Below are positions 1 through 5,412 of a stretch of DNA of 13,054 bases, piece after piece. The position numbers and the translations under genes were made by a program. Source of the stretch: Oscillospiraceae bacterium (lineage in GTDB: Bacteria; Bacillota; Clostridia; Oscillospirales; Acutalibacteraceae); contig CACYHJ010000023.1 of NCBI GenBank assembly GCA_902774165.1, positions 1-13,054 of the forward strand. The letters run 5' to 3'. Positions within the stretch are counted from its first letter, which is position 1; each line of letters begins with the position of its first letter. The notes beneath the pieces were generated by a model. It had not been told where the DNA came from. It saw only the letters and a program-made list of their open reading frames with translations, and searched no databases.

Positions 1-395
1 GCCTCGGCAAGAAGACCGCCGGGGAAATATTTGTCGATCATATACTGAAGATGCTCCGAGACGGAATGGCCGGAGATAAAAGGCTCGTCCTCCGCCTCGC
101 GCCGGAAATCGCTTTTGCCTAAAAGCCGCGCGGTGGTCTGCTCGATCACCCACATCCAGAAGCGCTCGGAGTGCACCGAGGTGCCGTCCAGATCCATCAG
201 GATCGCTTCGGCTTTCGGCTCGAAGCGGGTCTCGCGCATCGGGTAGATGGCGGGGTAGCCCAGGCCGCTTTTGACGCAGCAAAGCGTTTTATCCTCGAAT
301 TCGATGACGTCGATTTTTTTGTCGTTCGGGGTGAAGATGGCCTTTACGCCGTCCTTCCCCGTCTCGAAAAACTCGCTTTTTTCGATTCTCTGCAT
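1..395 (-). CDS. HAD-superfamily hydrolase, N-terminal part (runs off the left edge)
   Basis: The reverse strand is open from an ATG at 395-393 to the window edge, giving 131 codons. A stretch of about 60 residues precedes the motif DLDGTSVHSE (Asp68 and Asp70), which is HAD motif I: the first Asp is the phosphoryl-accepting nucleophile and the second the acid/base. The following helical segment (RFWMWVIEQTTARLLGK and on) fits the cap of phosphoglucomutase-like or phosphatase HADs. The N-terminal extension, containing a Cys-Cys pair near residue 40, is longer than usual for the family and I cannot assign it. The start is supported by a GAGG ribosome site 8 nt upstream. It lies downstream of the GH38 gene on the same strand, so a role in sugar-phosphate handling is reasonable but inferred. 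Substrate unknown; motifs II-IV lie beyond the edge. Confidence 0.8.
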   Translation of the reverse strand, partial: MQRIEKSEFFETGKDGVKAIFTPNDKKIDVIEFEDKTLCCVKSGLGYPAIYPMRETRFEPKAEAILMDLDGTSVHSERFWMWVIEQTTARLLGKSDFRREAEDEPFISGHSVSEHLQYMIDKYFPGGLLAE

Positions 396-426
396 AATCG
401 GACCTCAAAGGGAAAGATTGGTTTTT

Positions 427-454
427 CAGGAACTAGAATTCAGGAACTAGAATT
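427..454. repeat. Direct repeat, 14-bp unit x2, containing GAATTC
   Basis: Two exact head-to-tail copies of CAGGAACTAGAATT lie at 427-440 and 441-454. Each junction makes a GAATTC. The GGAACTAG core is the exact reverse complement of the CTAGTTCC in the array at 572-620, so the two blocks could pair in RNA or single-stranded DNA. Confidence 0.85.
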
Positions 455-500
455 CAGACGTGACTTTCAGGTCTGATCTGATTCCCGGAACCAGATCATA

Positions 501-543
501 GAATTCAGGAAACAGAATTCAGAATTCAGGAAACAGAATTCAG
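501..543. repeat. Direct repeat, 21-bp unit x2, GAATTC-rich
   Basis: A 21-bp unit (GAATTCAGGAAACA followed by GAATTCA) occurs twice without mismatch at 501-521 and 522-542. It is a variant of the 14-bp unit upstream (CAGGAA shared). With that block, six GAATTC sites fall within 106 bp (436, 450, 501, 515, 522, 536). Confidence 0.85.
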
Positions 544-549
544 ATTTCG

Positions 550-571
550 GAACAGAATTTAAAATCTGTTC
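550..571. repeat. Inverted repeat / hairpin beside the 7-mer array
   Basis: GAACAGA (550-556) and TCTGTTC (565-571) are perfect reverse complements around an 8-nt AT-rich loop. There is no T-run on the minus-strand side, so it is not a canonical intrinsic terminator for the GH38 gene, although it lies where that terminator would be expected. Confidence 0.5.
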
Positions 572-620
572 TAGTTCCTGGTCCCTAGTTCCTAGTTCCT
601 AGTTCCTAGTTCCTAGTTCC
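572..620. repeat. Tandem 7-bp array (TAGTTCC), seven units
   Basis: Seven consecutive 7-bp units: TAGTTCC at 572-578, a degenerate TGGTCCC at 579-585, then five perfect TAGTTCC units at 586-620. On the minus strand, the transcription direction of both neighbours, the array reads (GGAACTA)n. It ends 13 bp after the GH38 stop codon. A 7-bp tandem repeat is prone to slippage, so copy number may vary between strains. Confidence 0.9.
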
Positions 621-633
621 TACTTGTATCAGA

Positions 634-2553
634 TCATTCGACCTCAAGCGTAAAGATTTTGCCTTTGCCGACGCTGATTGCGACGGCGTTCTCTTTGACG
701 GAGAGCGCTTCGCGGGTTTTGCCGTCGAGACGGACGGAGCGGGCCTCCGAAATATCGAAGCCGAAGCGCACGACGCCCTCGAGGGCACGGTCCGTGGGGT
801 TATAAAGTCTGACGCTGATCCTGTCGCCGTCGGTCTTCGTGACGGAAGAAAGCACGAGTCCGTCGCCGTCGACGGCGATAAAGCTCTTTTCGGGTTCAAA
901 GATCCCGTCCTGTTTCCCGAATTCACAGACCTTCAGCGGCGCGTTGAAGGCCAGCGCTTCGTTATAAAGCGCAGCCTCCTCCCACTTGCCCGTGTGGGGC
1001 AGGAAGGCGTAACGGTAGGTGAACTCCCGCAGGCTCTGGCTGGACTCGTCGCCGGGGTATTCCATCCACAGGCGGTTGTCGCAGGCGATGCGCAGGCGCG
1101 TGCAGCGCACAAGGCCCATGGCGAGGGTCTGCGCGTCGTCGTCCTCAAGGATCTCGTAATCCTTGGTCGCGTCGGTCAGCACGGCGAAGCCGTTCTTTTC
1201 ATCCGCCAGGTCGTACCACATCTGCGCCGGGTGGCGGGCAAGCTCGCTGCCGCGCACTTCGCCGTCGTCGGAGGGGCGCACCGGGAATTCGGTGACCATG
1301 AACGAGCCCTCCGCCCAGGTCTTTTCCGCGTTCAGGCCGGTGGGCATGCAGACCTTGAAATAGTGGTCGCGCGCCTTGTTGTCGATCGTGGTGACCACCT
1401 CGAGGTATTTCGAGCCTTTTTTCAGCGTGTATTCCACCGAAACGGGCAGATCCACCGTCTCGCCGCTGCGCAGCTGGTTCGCGAAATCGTAGCGGGCGGG
1501 CAGGCGCATGTTGAGCTTCGCGGTGAATTTCACGGCGAGGGGGCCGTTCACGGTGACGGCGACCTCCGCCTTCTCACCCACGGAGGTGATGATCTTATCG
1601 CAGGGGATATTGTCGTAGGTCCACATGTTGCCCCTGTCGCCCATGTCCATGAAGTAGTTGAGCCCCTCATAGACCTTGCCGGTGGATTTATCGGTGATCT
1701 TCGCGGTGCCGTCGGGGGCGATCTTCACGCGGATATACTCGTTCTCCGCCTGATTGACGCCGGAGAGCAGGTTGTTCGCGAGGATGCGCGGCGCGTCCCA
1801 GTCCTCGTGGGGATAGGGGTACTCGTTCTTCTCCGCCCATTTGACCTTGAATGTCTTATAGCCCATCGGCGGGATGTCCTTCGCCTCGCAGAAGACGTGG
1901 ACCTTCGTGCAGTAGAAGGGCATATTGCGGCTTCTGGGGTGATAGATGCCGGCGCGCACGTTGACCTTCCGTTCGACCTCCTGCACTTTGACGGGATTGC
2001 CGTCGGGATCTTCAATAATAAGATATTTCAGAATGACGTTCGCCGGGATATCCACATAAGCTTCCACGACCTCGCTGCGTCTGAACGACGAGGGGTTGTG
2101 GACGGCGAGGAAGTATTCCGTATCGGTAAACTGCGCGGTGGAGATCTCTTTTGTGATATTCTCAAGCCCCTTGCGCTCAAGGCCTGCGCCGATGATGCCA
2201 GCCTGCGAAAGCCTTGCGTATTCGCCCTCCGCCAGCGTTTTCGGGCCGAGGCCGTGCATGGAATCGTGGGCGTGGCTCTGGAACAGCAGCCGCCAGAGCT
2301 TTTCGAGATAAGTATCCGGGTATTTCGCGAGGCCGTATTTCCACGCGATCGCCGAAAGGGGCTCGGCGTAGCGGATTACGGTGTTCTCCGCGTGGGAATT
2401 CTCGATCATCACCTCGGGATGGGTGGAGAAAACGTCGGTGTGGATGCTGCCCACGGGCCCGTCGCGCATGGGCCCCTTCACCACGTCGAGATCTTTGACC
2501 TCCTTGAGCTTTTCTTTCAGCTCGGTCAGATAATCGGTCAGCGTGGAATGCAC
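634..2553 (-). CDS. GH38-like middle and C-terminal domains fragment
   Basis: This is the open frame after the TAG; the first possible initiator is GTG at 2553, 15 codons past the stop. No convincing ribosome site precedes it: GGAG is only 3 nt away and an AGGAGG lies about 25 nt upstream, so independent translation is doubtful. It contains FQSHAHDSMHGLG (His384, His386 and Asp387 in whole-protein numbering), the GH38 His-rich motif providing the last metal ligand, followed by the beta-rich C-terminal region with WMEYPGDESSQS near the end. Intact family motifs over 639 codons argue that this half has been under selection until recently. Confidence 0.6.
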   Translation of the reverse strand: MHSTLTDYLTELKEKLKEVKDLDVVKGPMRDGPVGSIHTDVFSTHPEVMIENSHAENTVIRYAEPLSAIAWKYGLAKYPDTYLEKLWRLLFQSHAHDSMHGLGPKTLAEGEYARLSQAGIIGAGLERKGLENITKEISTAQFTDTEYFLAVHNPSSFRRSEVVEAYVDIPANVILKYLIIEDPDGNPVKVQEVERKVNVRAGIYHPRSRNMPFYCTKVHVFCEAKDIPPMGYKTFKVKWAEKNEYPYPHEDWDAPRILANNLLSGVNQAENEYIRVKIAPDGTAKITDKSTGKVYEGLNYFMDMGDRGNMWTYDNIPCDKIITSVGEKAEVAVTVNGPLAVKFTAKLNMRLPARYDFANQLRSGETVDLPVSVEYTLKKGSKYLEVVTTIDNKARDHYFKVCMPTGLNAEKTWAEGSFMVTEFPVRPSDDGEVRGSELARHPAQMWYDLADEKNGFAVLTDATKDYEILEDDDAQTLAMGLVRCTRLRIACDNRLWMEYPGDESSQSLREFTYRYAFLPHTGKWEEAALYNEALAFNAPLKVCEFGKQDGIFEPEKSFIAVDGDGLVLSSVTKTDGDRISVRLYNPTDRALEGVVRFGFDISEARSVRLDGKTREALSVKENAVAISVGKGKIFTLEVE

Positions 2554-2598
2554 GATCTCCAGCTCGCCTTTGTATTCCTCCTGCAGCGCGCGGATGAT

Positions 2599-3423
2599 CT
2601 ACGGCGTGAGGGGATGGGGTTCCGTGAAATCGGTGCCCTCGAACATCAGCACGCAGTCCGGCGCGGCGGTGCCCTCCACGGTCTTCAGCGCCCGCTCCAT
2701 GCCCTTCCGCAGATTCTCCGGGTGGTAGGAGGTCTCCGGGTCGAGAATGTCGTAGAACCAGCCGTAATCGTCCTTGTTGGCGGTGTGGAACACCTTGCCC
2801 AGCTCGCCCCAGGTGAACTGCCAGCGCTTGTCCCAGGCGTCCTTGTCGTAGACGATCGGGATGTGCCCGGCGAAGAAGAAATTCCAGCGGGCTTCCGGCC
2901 CCAGATGCGAGGCCCAGGCGCGGGTGCCGTCCGGCGCTTCCCAGATGAATTCGTGATATTTGGACTTTTTCGGGTCCATATATTTATAAAAAACGATGTT
3001 GTCGATATCGAAATCCGCGTAGATCTGCGGCAGCTGGCCGATCTGGCCGAAGGAGAACACGTTGTAGCCGCATCTGAGCGCATCGCCGTATTCCGCGCTC
3101 TTTTTCACGCCGTACTGGATATTCCTGACCACGCTCTCGCCCTGGATCGGCGCGCAGTCCGGCAGGGTGAACCAGGGGCCGATCTCAAGGCGGCCTTCTT
3201 TGACGAACTGTTTTACCTTGTCCTTCATCTCCGGGCGGATCTCAAGGTAATCCTCGATCAGCGTCAGCTGCCCGTCGCACAGGAAGGAGCGGTAGTCCGG
3301 TTTTTCGTCCATGATCTCAAACAGGTGGTCGAACAGATCCACAAGGCGCATCCGCGTGCGCTCGAACTCCCAGCGGAATTCCCTGTCCCAATGGGTGTAT
3401 GTGACGATGTGTACTTTTCGCAT
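2599..3423 (-). CDS. GH38-like N-terminal catalytic domain fragment, 274 aa
   Basis: This is the part translated if the TAG terminates. It carries the metal-binding H-W-D motif (His11, Asp13) typical of GH38. The segment that normally reads D-x-F-G, holding the catalytic nucleophile Asp that is also a metal ligand, here reads GYNVFSFGQIGQLPQI: the Asp position is Phe123, while the surrounding F-G-Q and LPQ are kept. The remaining text (PDGTRAWASHLG, VLMFEGTDFTEPHP) fits bacterial GH38 proteins. Without the middle and C-terminal domains, and the later His ligand, this fragment should not be an active glycosidase. No signal peptide is seen, so the full protein would be cytoplasmic and act on imported oligosaccharides. 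Confidence 0.7.
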   Translation of the reverse strand: MRKVHIVTYTHWDREFRWEFERTRMRLVDLFDHLFEIMDEKPDYRSFLCDGQLTLIEDYLEIRPEMKDKVKQFVKEGRLEIGPWFTLPDCAPIQGESVVRNIQYGVKKSAEYGDALRCGYNVFSFGQIGQLPQIYADFDIDNIVFYKYMDPKKSKYHEFIWEAPDGTRAWASHLGPEARWNFFFAGHIPIVYDKDAWDKRWQFTWGELGKVFHTANKDDYGWFYDILDPETSYHPENLRKGMERALKTVEGTAAPDCVLMFEGTDFTEPHPLTP

Positions 3424-3430
3424 TGATGAC

Positions 3431-3437
3431 AACCTCC
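3431..3437 (-). promoter_or_regulatory. Ribosome binding site of the GH38 gene
   Basis: On the minus strand this reads GGAGGTT, 7 nt before the ATG at 3423. It settles that start over the upstream in-frame extension to 3516. Confidence 0.75.
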
Positions 3438-3457
3438 AATACAAATTCACCGTATCA

Positions 3458-3486
3458 ATATTATCACAGCGATCGGAGCCTGTCAA
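3458..3486 (-). promoter_or_regulatory. SigA-type promoter for the GH38 gene
   Basis: On the minus strand, a perfect -35 TTGACA (3486-3481) and a -10 TAATAT (3463-3458) are separated by exactly 17 bp. The -10 lies about 35 bp upstream of the start codon, giving a short leader that includes the GGAGG site. No clear operator was seen. Confidence 0.8.
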
Positions 3487-3559
3487 TAAAACGATGGATG
3501 ATTCGGTCGGATTCATTCAAATTAATATGGTAAATTTTTATATTTTTTTGAATTTTATA

Positions 3560-3588
3560 TTGCGTATTTTTTATTAATATTATATAAT
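3560..3588 (+). promoter_or_regulatory. SigA-type promoter for the alpha/beta-hydrolase unit
   Basis: TTGCGT (3560-3565) and a perfect TATAAT (3583-3588) with a 17-bp spacer lie in very AT-rich DNA (about 3520-3605), 42 bp before the hydrolase start. The promoter is divergent from the GH38 promoter; their -35 boxes are about 73 bp apart, so one regulator could bind between them. Confidence 0.75.
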
Positions 3589-3630
3589 TGTAGAAATAAA
3601 AAATTATTGTTCGGAAAGGAGCGCATTTCG

Positions 3631-4554
3631 ATGAAAACAAGAGAATACGGCTATCCGTCCGCGACGGGCGTCTGCGAAATCGCGGCCTGCGCCTATACGC
3701 CGGACAGCGGGGAATATGATACGGTGCTTGTGATCCATCACGGTATGGCGGAGCATCAGCAGCGTTACCGCGGTTTTATTGAAACGCTGACGGAGAACGG
3801 AATCGCCGTGTATATGCACGATATGGCGAACCACGGGAAGTCCAACGCCGATCCCGCGCTGACCGGATGGTTCGGCGAAAAGGACGGATATCTGGGGCTG
3901 ATCAAAGACCTGAAAACGAACGTCGATCTGGCGAAAAAAGAGAATCCGGGGAAGAAAACGGTCGTTATGGGGCATTCCATGGGATCCTTTATCTGCCGGA
4001 TCTATACCGCCGAATACGCGTCGGACGGCGTTGACGGCGCGATCTATATGGGCACCGGCGGCCCGAACCCGCTTGCCGGCGCGGGGGATAAGCTCTCATC
4101 CCTGATCGGCGGCGTCTGCGGCAAAAAACATAAAAGCAAGCTGCTTGATAAAATCACGTTTTCGGCTTACAGCAAGCCCTTTGAGCACCGTACGGCGTTC
4201 GACTGGCTGACGAGAGATACCGCAATCGTCGATCAATACGTTGCCGATCCCTATTGCGGCTTCCTGTTTACCACGCAGGGGATGAACGATCTTGTCAAGG
4301 TCAACGTGCAGTCAAACACCGACGCGTGGTATGAAAAGCTTCCGAAGGAGCTGAAGATCCTTCTGATCAGCGGCGCGATGGATCCGGTGGGGGATTTCTC
4401 CAAGGGGATCGACGCGGTTTATGAGAAGCTGCAGGCGACCGGGCACGCAAATGTCGAAAAGAAGCTTTATCCCGACTGCCGGCACGAGGTGCTGAACGAA
4501 CTGAACAAAGACGAGATCATCAGCGATATTATCGCGTGGATCGGAAATCTGTAA
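3631..4554 (+). CDS. Alpha/beta-hydrolase, monoacylglycerol lipase / lysophospholipase type (S33-like)
   Basis: A 307-aa alpha/beta-hydrolase. Seen: the oxyanion region HHGMAEHQQRY (residues 36-46), the HDMANHGKS stretch matching the D-x-x-G-H-G-x-S signature of the lysophospholipase/MGL group with Ala-Asn in place of the usual residues, the nucleophile elbow GHSMGS (Ser116), the acid in SGAMDPVGD (Asp251) and the catalytic histidine in YPDCRHEVLNE (His285). A complete Ser-Asp-His triad in the right order suggests an active esterase of monoglycerides, lysophospholipids or short acyl esters; the substrate cannot be told. No signal peptide, so cytoplasmic. The start is ATG 3631, with AAGGAG 9 nt upstream; an in-frame TTG at 3607 precedes the ribosome site and is rejected. 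It probably shares a transcript with the zinc-ribbon gene 42 bp downstream. Confidence 0.88.
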   Translation: MKTREYGYPSATGVCEIAACAYTPDSGEYDTVLVIHHGMAEHQQRYRGFIETLTENGIAVYMHDMANHGKSNADPALTGWFGEKDGYLGLIKDLKTNVDLAKKENPGKKTVVMGHSMGSFICRIYTAEYASDGVDGAIYMGTGGPNPLAGAGDKLSSLIGGVCGKKHKSKLLDKITFSAYSKPFEHRTAFDWLTRDTAIVDQYVADPYCGFLFTTQGMNDLVKVNVQSNTDAWYEKLPKELKILLISGAMDPVGDFSKGIDAVYEKLQATGHANVEKKLYPDCRHEVLNELNKDEIISDIIAWIGNL

Positions 4555-4596
4555 CCTGAATTGTTTGAAAATATTTTAATAAAGGAGATATTTGTT

Positions 4597-5229
4597 ATGA
4601 AATGCAGCAATTGTCAGTCGATCATCCCCGAGGGCTATCCGAATTGCCCTTATTGCGGCGCAGTCATCAATGCCGCTCAGCAGAACGCGGGCGCGCCGAA
4701 TAACGGCGGATATGCTCAGGATCCGTACGCGCAGCAGCCCGCAGGCGGATATCCGCAGAATCCCTATCCGGAGCAGCCCGCAGGCGGATATCCGCAGAAT
4801 CCCGGCCCGTATCAGCAGCCCGCCGGGGGATATCCGCAGGGGCAGTTTGCGCAGAATCCCGGCCCGTATCAGCAGCCCGGCCCGGGGCAGTATCCTGCAG
4901 GTCAGCCTTATTATGTCAATCCCGTAAACACGAAAGATCCCATGTGGCGCTGCAAAGGCTGCAAAGCGCTTCTGCCGGTCGGCACGACGCAGTGCCCGAA
5001 CTGCAATTCAATGAGCATCGACGATAAACCCGATCTGTGGATGGGCATTCTCGCGCTGGTATTCGCAGTGCTCGGCGGCTGGCTGGGCTTTGTGTTTGCC
5101 GGCATGGGCATTGCTTCCGCGAAGAAAACAAATAACAGTACGCTCAAGCTCATGAGTATCATCGCGATTCCCGTGACCATCGTGTCAATCATCGTCTGGA
5201 ATATCGTTTTTTATTCCGTAAATGCATAA
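4597..5229 (+). CDS. Zinc-ribbon membrane protein with Pro/Gly/Gln-rich linker
   Basis: A 210-aa protein in four parts: an N-terminal zinc ribbon (Cys3, Cys6, Cys17, Cys20), a low-complexity linker of QQPAGGYPQNP-type repeats (about 45-105), a second zinc ribbon (Cys119, Cys122, Cys133, Cys136) and two predicted transmembrane helices (about 147-173 and 184-207). This layout is common in Firmicutes as zinc-ribbon plus DUF4190-like small membrane proteins of unknown function. With two helices and a polar N-terminus the ribbons are probably cytoplasmic; the linker then acts as a flexible tether. The start is ATG 4597, with AAAGGAG 9 nt upstream; an in-frame TTG at 4561 lies before that site. It ends just before a strong terminator. 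Confidence 0.8.
   Translation: MKCSNCQSIIPEGYPNCPYCGAVINAAQQNAGAPNNGGYAQDPYAQQPAGGYPQNPYPEQPAGGYPQNPGPYQQPAGGYPQGQFAQNPGPYQQPGPGQYPAGQPYYVNPVNTKDPMWRCKGCKALLPVGTTQCPNCNSMSIDDKPDLWMGILALVFAVLGGWLGFVFAGMGIASAKKTNNSTLKLMSIIAIPVTIVSIIVWNIVFYSVNA
4735..4890 (+). repeat. In-gene tandem repeats encoding the PAGGYPQNP linker
   Basis: Units starting with CAGCCC at 4735, 4774, 4816 and 4873 repeat with a period of about 39-42 bp at first, then 57 bp. A block of about 28 bp (starting CAGAATCCCGGCCCGTATCA) is duplicated exactly near 4795 and 4852. The repeats stay in frame, so the linker can lengthen or shorten by recombination without a frameshift. Confidence 0.8.
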
Positions 5230-5233
5230 AGAC

Positions 5234-5269
5234 AAAAAAACGGCATAAGGCGATATTATGCCGTTTTTT
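5234..5269 (+). terminator. Intrinsic terminator after the zinc-ribbon gene
   Basis: CGGCATAA (5241-5248) pairs perfectly with TTATGCCG (5256-5263) around a 7-nt loop, with an A-run before and six T after. The flanking A and T tracts let it work on both strands. It separates the hydrolase unit from the GTPase operon. Confidence 0.92.
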
Positions 5270-5348
5270 GATCGTCCCATCACCGCACGGACGCAGCCGG
5301 TTTGCGCCGTCTGATTTCCCATTCCCTTTCCGGGATCCCATGAACGGG

Positions 5349-5385
5349 CGGGCGCCCGAGGAATGAGATCGCCGCCTTTTGCGAT
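5349..5385. promoter_or_regulatory. GC-rich palindromes in the leader of the GTPase operon
   Basis: In the 143 bp between the terminator and the first GTPase gene I see no good -10/-35 pair. There is a perfect 10-bp palindrome, CGGGCGCCCG (5349-5358), and an inverted repeat ATCGC (5368-5372) / GCGAT (5381-5385) ending 13 bp before the AGGAGG at 5399-5404. These could be an operator or a leader hairpin, but both are short and may be chance. Confidence 0.3.
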
Positions 5386-5412
5386 ATCAGAAACATACAG
5401 GAGGAAATAAAT

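Larger units (their letters stand above)
634..3423 (-). pseudogene. GH38 alpha-mannosidase-family gene interrupted by an in-frame TAG
   Basis: One continuous reading frame of 930 codons including the terminal TGA, broken only by a TAG at 2601-2599 (codon 275). Upstream of it lies the GH38 N-terminal catalytic domain, beginning MRKVHIVTYTHWDREF; downstream lie the helical middle domain and the C-terminal beta-sandwich region. The ATG at 3423 is chosen because GGAGG sits 7 nt upstream and the promoter lies just beyond; the frame stays open to 3516 but that would include the promoter. GH38 enzymes cleave alpha-mannosides with a metal in the active site. Around the stop the text reads PLTP-stop-IIRAL, where relatives have Glu, Gln or Lys; GAG, CAG or AAG to TAG is one substitution. 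The 3' part shows no other damage, so the lesion is recent, an assembly or sequencing error, or read through. Strictly, pseudogene is the safest label. Confidence 0.8.

Noticed and set aside
427..620. CRISPR array
   Set aside because: The repeat units are 7-21 bp, directly adjacent and without unique spacers of uniform length; no cas genes are in the window.
427..620. Insertion-sequence ends or a MITE
   Set aside because: No transposase, no target-site duplication and no single pair of terminal inverted repeats could be found; the inverted similarity is between short tandem blocks.
994..3426. 810-codon plus-strand open frame opposite the GH38 gene
   Set aside because: It is the antisense shadow of the GH38 frame: it has no ribosome site, a low-complexity Val/Arg/His/Gly-rich translation and no known domain, whereas the minus strand carries clear GH38 motifs, a ribosome site and a consensus promoter.
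5270..5412. A sigma70 promoter directly before the dynamin-like gene
   Set aside because: TTGCGC and TTGCGA hexamers exist but no acceptable -10 lies 16-18 bp downstream; the start of transcription of the operon remains unseen.
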